Made by a program: the position numbers and the translations under genes. Under the pieces are notes generated by a model, which saw only the letters and a list, made by a program, of their open reading frames with translations, did not search any database and had not been told where the DNA came from. 64,000 nt of DNA from Dasyornis broadbenti (taxonomy: Eukaryota > Chordata > Aves > Passeriformes > Dasyornithidae), in contig VZRN01000634.1 of NCBI GenBank assembly GCA_013397935.1, forward strand, positions 701,339-765,338. The letters are read 5' to 3'. The first letter of the stretch is position 1, and every line of letters starts with the position of its first letter. Positions 14,096 through 23,503 of the stretch are shown here, in pieces.

Positions 14096-17000
14096 AAAGC
14101 ATTTAATTTCATTGATTATATTCACAGAATTCTTCAAGTGTGTGACTGATATTTGTGCATGCTAATAAATGATAGGAGGGTCTAACAGAACCCAGCTTTG
14201 GCTCAGAAATCTTTGTGAAAAATGGATACTGCTTGATCACTCACTGTAAAGCCGAGGTATCCAACATCTCTCAAGACATAAAAATACACAGTGATAACAC
14301 AATTATATGACATACTAGACCTGATCACGTACTATTCCATGATGGAATGAAATGGTACAAATTTCATATAACTTAATTAACCAGAAATTACATAATGTCC
14401 TAATTTTCCTTCCCACCTTTTGTGTTGTTTCTCAGACTGGCATTGCATTTGTTTCACATTTTGTTAAATATAGCAGTTCCCTGACTTTGAACACCAAATG
14501 TCACTGTGGTATTTTTAACAAAGGTAAATTCCACATAGGCGGTTAGGGAAGACACAGTGTTCTGAATCTCTCAGGTTGAGGTTCATAAGTAGTGACAGTG
14601 TCTCATAATCTGAAGTTAATTCTTAGTTTTAAAACTAAGAACTCATTTGTAGCCAAAAGGGTTTTCAGTAAGTTGTCATGGATGTCAGTGTGCTCAATAA
14701 ACTATAGCAAAACAGAACAAAATAGAAAGCATGTTCTTCTCCTTGCATATCTATGTAGGTTTAGAGTGTACCTCCTACGTATACCAGTCACAGCTAAAAT
14801 CAACTCTAACAAACAATTAGAGACTGAGAAAAGTGCTGTTAAGGCTCAGCTTCCAAGAGAAAGAGTTTGGGTGGTCCTTTGTAAAATGCTTTTTATTATA
14901 CTTAGCAGTAATATGGAGCTAGTACTGGACATGAAACAAAGCAAATGCCTTGAAAACTGAAAATGGCTAAACAACACGGCACAAACAGAAAAGGGAGTGC
15001 CTTAAGGCATAAATGTTTAGTTGCTGATGTGTGAAAAGAGCAGTCATCTTTTTGTTAGTTCTCAAGATACTTTAAGTTTAAGGAGAACATCTGGATGGAA
15101 ACTTTAATTTTCTTAAGAACACGTGTGTTTTATAGCAGATTCATTTTTTCAAACTGAACAAAAATATCTTTCCCCAAGCTCCAAACAACTTCAGAGAATG
15201 TGTTTACTCTTTTGGCATATGAAACTACATAGAAACATATTCCCGTTTCTCAGATGCCTCCTCCACCTATGTTGCAGACTGACTGTACTGTTTGACCTTT
15301 TAATTTCAACACAAGTAATCAATGTGCAGATAAACTGTCAACTATGATTTTCTTTATCTCAGAGCAAACTTCATTCACTTATTATATTTCTGTATTTCCC
15401 CCTGCTTTTGCATCCGCTTGGGTTTTGTGTCTATTAATACTGCAGCATTTTGTGTAAGGGAAAAACTTAGTCAAATAATGCAAACGTGACAGAAATGTGA
15501 ATCAGTGAGAAGCTGGTTCATGCAGTTGTCATCTAGCAAGTTTCTGTTGGTGCTTTATATAATTATTTTCAGTCCATCAGGTTAAAAAACATGGCAATGT
15601 GTTATGCTTTTTAAACTTCTGTTTCTAGTTGACATTTACTATTTTTCAGTATTGTCTAGCACATGTTCTAGCTAAATTAGCTGACAGGGAGAGATGTGAT
15701 CAATGCAACAGCCTTTCATCTTTCTCTCAAGAAAATTCCTTGAGAGGAAATCAGCAATTTCACTACCACAAGCCTTTCTTTAAATTCATAAAAAATGCAT
15801 GTGAGCAACTGACTCAATAGAAGGAAGGCAGAATAACTGATGGAAGAATCTTTATGAACCTAGATTTGTAGCAAGAAATTAAACACAACAAAACAGCAAA
15901 ATAAGAACAAACAAAGCCACCTGTAGTGAGTGGCTGCTGTATCTGCATCCCCCAAGACCATTGAGGTGTCCTGCATGGCAGCTCGTGGTGATGATCTTCC
16001 CTGGGGCAGGGACACCTCTCAGGGTGCCCCTCGAGGCTGGGAGAGCCCTTGCCCAGCATCTCACACCTGCAGCGAGGAGGGAATGTTTGATGTCACTTCT
16101 AAACGTATGCTGTATCCTCCTGTCATGGATCCATACCCAGCTACAGCTTCATTGCAAGGAGGGCAGCCCCAGAAGTGTTCGACTGCCATTGGAACATCAC
16201 AGTCTATTTCCTATGTTCAGCGCAAGCAATCAACCCTTGCCACAGCCAGTAAAGCCTCGCTTGTGGTCCCACTGCTTTCCTGGGTTTGATTACATTCTGA
16301 AAAGTGGGTAAAATGAGAAGAATTTTCTTAAGACTATAAAAGCACTTCAGGAGTTAGTAGAATTCAGCCTGGGGTGTCAAAGCCATCCTAACAACAAAAA
16401 GCACATTGAAAATAAGGACAGGGGAAGGATGTACATGTACAGACTTCTGAAGATTCAACCTCAGTAGGGGAGCAATTGTCCTAATTTGTGAAGGGAAAGT
16501 ACATTTGATTTAATTCAATGCTACAAGAAATTAAACAAGAAGGCCAAGTGAAAAGTGAGAAGAGGTAGCATGTAAGTAGGAAGCCAAAGAGACTGTGGTT
16601 TCTATTTTGTACAGAAACAGGCCTTCTGGTTTACAAGTGTTGCTGCTTTCTGTAAACATGACTTGAATATATTCATGCCCATAGTCTGTAAGTGCTGCCC
16701 AGAGGCTGTTCTAAGTCTTATTCTGACTGCTCAAAGCGTGTTTCAGACTGCAACACTTCAGACAAAAAACCAAAAAAATTCAAACATGGAAGACCTGTGA
16801 ATATTGCTATTCACCAGAAACATTTCAGAACTTAAAATATATTTTGCTGTGTTGCTTGTTTAGCTTGTGGGTTTCTGTTGTTTTGTTTTGAGTTTTTTTA
16901 ACACCTCCTATACAACAAGGGCACAAAGTCTCTAGTACACCTACAGCTGTAACTACATACTGATGTGTACAATCACATTTCTAAAGTACAGCAGCAGAGC

Positions 17001-17296
17001 TTGGTGCTGATGAAAGGTCTCAATCTATGTAATTAAGTTCAAAGGATTTGAGGACAGGCTTAAGCTAAGCATGTGCCTAAATGCTCTTTTGAATAAGAAT
17101 TCAGCTCTTTTAGTCCTGCTTTGAAGTTCAACTTGTGATGCTTGTTGATGATATCTACCACATACAAAATGTCAGGCCTTGCTTTTACTTCTAGGCTCAC
17201 TTAAGATGGAATTTGCAAATGGTACACTAGGGAGAGACAAGATGCAGAGTTTTGTTTTCCAGAGAGAGCATAAGCTGCCTTTAAATTTCATAGTTT
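14096..17296. other. Intergenic DNA without recognised gene
   Basis: Mostly AT-rich. A GC-richer patch at 15,900-16,310 has overlapping open frames in two plus-strand frames but no recognisable protein domain, no polyA tail and no clear splice sites. I see nothing else that I can name. Confidence 0.5.
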
Positions 17297-17652
17297 GTCA
17301 GGGAGCAGCGAGAGCGGGGCTGCCTCACGGAGGCAGCGATCCAGGAGCAGAGGGCAACCAGGCAGGGGGACACTGACCTGAACAAGGACTCAGCCCAGAG
17401 CATCCAGCCTGGCCAGGAGAACAGGGCTGGAATGGTGACAGGAGCTGTATGAGTCCAGTGATCATTAGGGAAATGAGGGGGACGAGCCAGGTCCAAGGTC
17501 AGTCCAGGAAGCCCAGTTAACAAGTCAGGAACAGCAAAGGCCAGAGCTGGGGACAGAGTCTGCCTAAAATCCAGCCTGGGGGAGGGTTGGGGCTCTGGAT
17601 GGTCAAGGACTCCTGCATGCCCAGGGCCTGGTATTTCTTCATGGTTTAACAT
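17297..17652. repeat. GC-rich repeat-like block
   Basis: A sharply bounded GC-rich island of about 350 bp in AT-rich DNA, built from degenerate GTCAGG / GTCCA / CAGGAA words. The composition and internal redundancy suggest a decayed minisatellite or an old transposon fragment. The 123-codon minus-strand open frame across it is rich in Pro and Leu and has no recognisable domain. I cannot assign a family. Confidence 0.35.
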
Positions 17653-18285
17653 GATATTTCACCATTTTTAAATTTAAAGAAGCCACTGACAAAAAAATAA
17701 ATCTCATGCTAGATTCAAGAACAAGCCTCAGGCTCTAGTGCAAACATTTTAGTTGCAAGAATTTATTGCTTTTAGGGAACCATTTCTATTGACATAGGAG
17801 AGATGTATGTTTACAGTGGATCTTAGCAAGATCCTAAGTTACTTAGAGAAAGGATGAGAAAAAATGGTTAATAAACAGAAAAGAACAATGGCTTACTGTT
17901 CAGTCAATAATATTAAATTGTTATTCACAGATTTCTGTGTGCTTTTCAAAGAAGCTGAAGAAACTGAGAGAGAATGAAGGAACTGTTCCTAAGTCATCCA
18001 GCAGGTTGAGATCAGAGAGCCAAATCTTCTGGATTTGTACTGGACCACAGTCTGAACATTAATGATCCATATTGTGCTGTTGCAAAGAAGTATCAGCTAT
18101 ACCAGGATATTCAGTTTTATACCAACTGTGTTCCTTCTTTCTAATGAGTGGAAAATCATAGCAAGACAAGAAATCAGCAGGTCACCTGCAAGAGTCGGTC
18201 AAAGGATCGGTTTTCTGTCTCAACATTTCTCATCAGGTGCTACCACATGTGCAGGCCTCACGAGAACAGCCAGAGCTAGTGCGAG

Positions 18286-18480
18286 TGTTTTGTAAACTGT
18301 TACAGAATGAGGCACTTTGCACATGAAGAACGAGCACTCTGTACCTGAAGACAGGATGAGTGTTTTGTAAACTGGTGCAGAACAAACGCTTTGTACCTGA
18401 GGCTGGTGCAGAATGAGCGTTTTATAAACTGGTGCAGAATAAGCGCTTTGTACAGAATGATTTTTGTAAACTGGTATGGA
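18286..18480 (+). repeat. Tandem subrepeats in LTR U3
   Basis: Three to four imperfect copies of a motif around 'tgtaaactggtgcagaat' and 'cgctttgtacctga', with variable spacing. Such direct repeats in U3 are often enhancer elements in retroviral LTRs; whether these are active is unknown. Confidence 0.7.
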
Positions 18481-18972
18481 ACCGAGGTTTTTGCACCTCT
18501 CCCCAAGTCCCTGCTATTGTGAAAAACCACAGACCCATGAACTCCCCGCTCCTGGCCAGGTGGAGTTTGGCAGATCTCCACAAAGATTAAGGGGGAGCCA
18601 AGGTGGGTCCAAGGAGGGGGGGCAGGTGTATGGACTGGCATAAAAGACTGCTCTGCAACAACTGAATTTCGAAGATCTTCCCCACCGTAAGATCACATTG
18701 ATCGATGACAGAGGCCTGAGGAATGCCTCTTCAACGGGACCCCCAGAGATGCCGGATGTCTGTGGACCTGTGGTGGTAGCTATAGACCCCCTTTTCCTTC
18801 CCTTTACCCCTACCTTTCCCTTTATTCTCTCTCTCTCTCTCTTTTTCTATCGCAAGCTGCTTTACAGGCACAATAAATAAAGTTCCTATTTAGATTGAAA
18901 CTTAACTCCCTTGGCTTGTTACGCTCTTTTTTTTTTTTTGCACTCTGAGATCATAGCCCAAAAGAACCATCA
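18286..18972 (+). mobile_element. Solo ERV LTR with 4-bp target duplication
   Basis: The element starts TGTTTTG and ends CCATCA, with CGAG repeated on both sides (18,282-18,285 and 18,973-18,976). It has all the parts of a plus-oriented LTR: a U3 with tandem subrepeats (18,286-18,480, core 'tttgtaaactggtgcagaa'), a TATA-like CATAAAAG at 18,639-18,646, and overlapping AATAAA signals at 18,872-18,881. A TC microsatellite lies before the polyA signal. Nothing viral lies beside it, so it is a solo LTR left by recombination. The 4-bp duplication suits an ERV1-like class, but the family name cannot be given without a library search. Confidence 0.8.
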
Positions 18973-19229
18973 CGAGTCCATTGCAACAACCCAAAGTAGG
19001 ATCAAGCAGATCAGCAAGGTGCTCCAGGTTACACCTAACTCTGGAATTATAATTGTAAATTTAATCAGCTTCCTCATACAGTCAACATACAGATAGCTCA
19101 TACAGACAGCTCCAGAAAAATTAATGCTGGCATAAGACAGTGAGACAGAAAATGAGTAGCAAGGGGAAGAGGAAAGGCAGAGATGATTTACACCAGTATA
19201 ATGTGCTGAACTATGATGCAACTTGATCT

Positions 19230-19860
19230 TACTGAATATCTTCTTTATTATTTATTTCAAAGTATGTTTCCTGAATGGTCAAAAATGCTTTAAAATATAA
19301 TTCTGTGTCCTCCCCCAGCTTTGCATCACCTGCAAAATTAATAAGAATTTTCTCTGTTCTGTTATTTACACGGTTAATAACAATAACAAAAAGACCCAGA
19401 CTGAAGACAGGCTCTGGGAAACCAGAAATATATCCTTTTCTTTTGACAGTGAGCTATTGCTTGCTATGAACTACTGCTTTCTATTCAGTCAGTTTACTAT
19501 AGACGTTATAATACATTTATCCAGACGGTATTTCTTTACGTTTTTAAAGAAAATGTCATGTAAGTCTCATAAACATAATCAAGCTGACAATAGGCTCTGT
19601 CCTATCTATAAGGCCTGTTCCCTATTGGAGGGAAAAATCAAGTTATCTGGTGTGATTTATTTTTGACAGATCCATGGTGACTGCAATTGTTCTCTGGTTA
19701 TCATCTAGGTGCTAATAATAGTTTGTGAGGTTTATTTGTTCCAGGATTTTTCCATGAATTTGAGTTAGTTACACTTAAATTGAGTTGTATTCCTCTGGAT
19801 CCATCCCCGCTCTGATAACAGCAATTTACAATTGCCCCTTTTGTTTTTCCAGCATCTCAT
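19230..19860 (-). mobile_element. Ancient CR1-type LINE, reverse transcriptase remnant
   Basis: Translating the minus strand in pieces recovers the order of CR1 reverse transcriptase with several frameshifts and stops. Near 19,770 is a DPEEYNSI...HGKILEQ segment, matching the CR1 'DPGNYRPVSL...GKIMEQ' block. Further along is ISGFPEPVFSLGLFVIVIN, matching 'TSGVPQGSVLGPVLFNIFIN'. At 19,307-19,340 is FAGDAKLGE, the decayed FADDTKLG catalytic box in which one Asp has become Gly. The divergence shows a copy far older than the CR1 at 13.1 kb. It cannot encode an active enzyme. Confidence 0.8.
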
Positions 19861-19911
19861 TCACCTTCTTAATTCTTTAACTATCTTTTAATCATGTTCA
19901 CTAGACTCAAA

Positions 19912-20345
19912 CTATTTGAAAACATTTGGTTCATCTGAGTGCTCCTCATCTGTTCTTTGCCTACTCTGGGCTGAGATAATTTTGTTCTCAGCATCACCAG
20001 TCCCAACTCTTTGCTCGTGCATGGTCTTTTTTTGTAAGTCTGATACAAGAGAGGCACCAATCCCTTTAGCTTTCTTCATAATTTGTTGATAGATTTTCTT
20101 GTCTGTTGAGTAGGAAGTTAATAATTTCTCTACATCCTTCTTAGTACAAATATACATTAAGAGTAGTTTTCATTTGGTAGCTCTTGCAAGCTCACTGGTT
20201 TTGCTGCAATACCTTTTTTTAGTCTTTCTTTCTTATTCTTAGTGATTTGACCAATCTTTCTTTGTATTATCTTCATGTGCTTAAGGTCAATAGAGACCTC
20301 ATGATGTGGCCAAGCTAAGCTTACAGCTATTTCTGTTCTACTCAC
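19912..20345 (-). other. Lys/Glu-rich open block, two offset frames; origin unknown
   Basis: Two minus-strand open frames join at 20,157 with a frame change: about 62 codons ending PNENYS, then 81 codons starting at an ATG that overlaps the stop (TAATG) and ending DEPNVFK. The translation is rich in Lys, Glu and Gln and reads more like a real protein than the surrounding frames. It lies directly 5' (in element sense) of the old CR1 reverse transcriptase remnant, so it may be a decayed endonuclease-RT linker of that LINE; a processed pseudogene is the alternative. I do not recognise the protein. Confidence 0.3.
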
Positions 20346-21906
20346 AACTGGGATAAATGGCTCTTTGAATTATTTTTTAAAGCATCATTCCTTTTCCTAA
20401 CTCCTTTCTTTAGACTTCCTTCCTATGAGGTCTTAATTATTGATTGCTTAAGTCTTTAGCTTTCATGACATCTGTCTGTATTTAGCTGTTCTCTTTCCTT
20501 CATCTTCAATGGACTGTCATTTTGCAAATGCTCTGTTTTTGTGAGCAAAATACTGCCCACTTCCATGTTCTCAGCCAGTTATTCTTCACTGGTAGTCTCT
20601 TAAAAAAACCACGACAACCCCAAACCACCCAACCAAGCCCTCATATTCTTGTGGCTAGGCCATATTCTAAAGAAGCCTCTACATATGAAATACCAGCACC
20701 TGACAATGTACGGCTGTTCTAATGGAGAGGATTTTTCACTTCACCAAAGATAAACTCAGGATAAAAGTCAGAGAAACACACCCCAGACACTGCCAAAGGT
20801 GAGAGACTGAAATGCAGAGACAAGGTATAAAACTGCCTGGGATTGCTTCTAGCAGCAGTAGCTGTCCTGTTGTATGTGACTGAGGGAGTAGAAAGAGACA
20901 GATCTGTTCCAGGTTGTTAATGGCAGCAGATAATCCAGTTGGTAGACCCCTAAGAGAAAATACTGTCTGCTTATCTTCACGAGCAGTATTCCTGTGTTTT
21001 AGAGATAGAGTATCTTTTTGATACTTTTTGATTTTGTAATCCTGCAGTTTAGAAATAGAGGAAGAAGAAAACTGCCAAACTGCTGAGCTGCTTGTTTTGA
21101 GTATTCAGGCTGTGAAGCAGTGTAGCGCAGCAGGTGTGTGTTGCAGATATGTGTGTGTCCATTTAATGGGGAAGGCATTTGTAGGAGCTTTGTGCTCCAG
21201 GTAAAGATCAACAAGAGGTGTTTTAATGAATCAGCAGTGACTGAAAAAACAGCATTTTGTAGAATTCCTTTTTGTAGAATATTAAACTTAATAGCTTACA
21301 TTGTGGAAAGGACTCCTTGAAGATTTTGGAAAAGTCTGGTGGGACTCTTTATTTCCCAAGAAGGGAGTAATTTCTTCCACAGCAGAATGGCAGGGACATA
21401 CTGCCTCCAACTTTACAGACCAGGTATTGCTGTCCCTGTCTGTATAGAAATCACTTTGACTCAGCCTGTATTGATATCTGACTGGTCTTTCCAAACTTAT
21501 TTGTGGAATTCAGCTCTATTTTCAATTAGTCAGGCTCAACAGTTTGCCCGGTGATGGTGCTGTCCTAGTACTTCTCCTGTGGAGAAGGAAAGCCCTATAA
21601 TGATCAGGATGGGGAGAGTGATGTGCTGTGTGCAGGTTATGTCAAATAAGGTCTGCAGGACAAGACAGCTCTCAGGGCATGTCTATGGCTCTGATTGCCT
21701 TGACAATATCCCCTTAACCTGCTACTACTGTCTGGATCTCCACGGACCTTTGCCTTTCAGACACAGTTACGTATTTGCAGTACAACCTCTTCGCAATGCC
21801 ACAAAGGAGGAACCAAACCTGGACTCTGCTTTACAGGGCTCAGTCTGGCACACATGGCAGTAAATCGCCTAAGCACAAAGACAAGTGGGGTCTGGGCTCT
21901 GCGCAA

Positions 21907-22046
21907 GGCACTGGACACAGCTGGCTGGAGGTACTTGTGTGTGGCACTGAACACACCTGGCTGAAGCTACCTGTGTGCGGCACTGGGCACACCTGGCTGG
22001 AGGTACCTGTGTAGGCACTGGGCACACCTGGCTGCAGGTACCTGCC
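21907..22046. repeat. 36-bp minisatellite, about 4 copies
   Basis: Units begin at 21,907, 21,943, 21,979 and 22,014, each GGCACTG-RCACA-CTGGCTG-GTACCTGTG-like and 35-36 bp long. The copies differ at a few positions. The array abuts the left edge of the TMEM164 CpG island. Open frames read through it in both directions because the unit is a multiple of three and lacks stops; none is a gene. Confidence 0.9.
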
Positions 22047-22079
22047 CCTGTCCATACCGGGGCTGGGCTGGAGACCCAC

Positions 22080-23137
22080 TCGGATTTGGAGCTGGAGCCC
22101 CTCGGCCGACCTACCTATATCTGCTGCAATGGCACTTGAAAAACTCGTTTATCGAGTTAAGGTCGCTGCCGATCGGGTCGGCGAACAGGATGGCGCTGAC
22201 GGGCGTGCAGAGCTGTGCCCGGTCCTTGCCGCCGTCCCGGCCGGTGGCACTGAGGGAGCCAACCACGAGCAGCTGCGCGGGGCTGGCTGCGATAAGGAGG
22301 AGGAGGAGGGAAAGGGGGCAGTAGGGCGAAATCAGTGGCAACAGGCGGAAGGGAGCCGTGGACGGGGAGCGCGCCCCCGCCGAGGCAGCAGCGGCTGTGG
22401 CGGCGAAGAGAGGCGGTGGGGAGCGGATGGAGGCGGGCGCAGCCGTGGCGGAGGGAGGAGCGGGCGGCCGAGCTCAGCCAATTCGGGGGACCCGTCCATT
22501 TTTCGGCGTGAGTCAGGCACGTCGGTGGAGTGATGCTGAGGCGTCGGGCAGGGGCCGGGCCAGCCGCGGGGAGCGGCCCGCCTGCTCGGGCCCGGAATCT
22601 CAGCCGTGCCGGCGCTGCCGCTGAGCGGAGCGGTGCTTCCTCCTTCCCGTCCCTTACCGGGGCCGGCGCCATGGCCAGGGGCGCAGGGCCTGCCGCTCCC
22701 TGACACCAGCCCGCCCGCGGAGGTACCGCGCCCGGGAATGCAGGGGATGCGACGGGGCAGCAGAGCGGGCTGAGGGGGTCGGACACTGCTCTGGTCGCGG
22801 GTAAGGGCAGCCCAGGTCGGGGAGGCCAGGGAGAGCGGCGGGCGGCAGAGCCGGGCGGGGAGAGGAGAGGTCCCGGGGCGGGGGCTCTGGAGCTCGCAGG
22901 CTCCGTGCAGCTGCGGCCTCTGCCTCCCCTCAGGCTGCTGCGTGCGGGACTGCTTTGGGCAGCGGAGGGAAAGAGCTGCCCGTGCCCCGAGCGGAGCTGC
23001 CCCCTTCTCCCGGAGCCTGGCAAGGAAGGGCGGCAGCGGGAGCGTCTGGGCGTTTCATGCTCCGTCAGCCCGGCAGCATTTTGGCTTTGATTCCGTCTTG
23101 CTCCTACCTGTTCCTGGAGAGGAGACACCGTCCCGCC
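22080..23137 (+). promoter_or_regulatory. TMEM164: TMEM164 CpG-island promoter and 5' UTR region
   Basis: A dense CpG island runs from about 22,080 through the first coding exon. It contains a CCAAT box (22,478-22,482) and an AP-1-type TGAGTCA (22,509-22,515), and no obvious TATA box. A possible 5' UTR intron is suggested by a donor GCGG|GTAAGG at 22,801 and an acceptor CCCCTCAG| ending at 22,933, but this needs cDNA. The exact transcription start cannot be read. An open minus-strand frame with a donor (see findings) raises the possibility that the island is bidirectional. Confidence 0.8.
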
Positions 23138-23503
23138 ATGTCTCGGTACAGCCTCCACAACCTCCTGGACTGGATGTATGGCGGGGTGGACCCCAGCTTT
23201 GCCGGCAATGGAGGGCCGGAATGCGCCGCCTTTCTCTCCGGCCAGCAGCGCTTGCTGGAGACTTTGGTCTTTCTCAGTGTGGGCATCGTGGAGATCCTGC
23301 TGTCCCTGTGGAAGCTCAGACAGCTGCATGTCCGGGAGCTGGAGAATCTCCTGCAACAGCCCCAGTCTAAGCAGGAGAGCCTGGGCAAGAACGTGCTGCT
23401 GGTGCTGCTCTGCCTCATCTTTGGGCTGGAGGTGGGGTTCAAGTTCGCCACCAGGACTGTCATTTACCTCCTGAATCCCTGCCACGTTGTCACCATGATG
23501 CAG
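23138..23503 (+). CDS. TMEM164: TMEM164 coding exon 1 (residues 1-122)
   Basis: This exon encodes the conserved N-terminus (MSRYS, then YGGVDPSFAGNGGPECAAF), the first membrane segment, the variable linker and the NPCH motif with the predicted catalytic Cys115. It ends at the donor CAG|GTAAGG. It lies in the CpG island, so its GC content is much higher than that of the other exons. A 455-codon open frame on the opposite strand is only its antisense shadow. Confidence 0.97.

Noticed and set aside
17281..17652. 123-codon minus-strand open frame
   Set aside because: It spans the GC-rich repeat-like block; the composition explains it.
22129..22533. 134-codon plus-strand frame with a strong-context ATG upstream of TMEM164
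   Set aside because: The Gly/Arg/Glu-rich translation mirrors GC-rich and GAG-repeat DNA. It could be an upstream ORF if transcription starts early, but there is no evidence of that.
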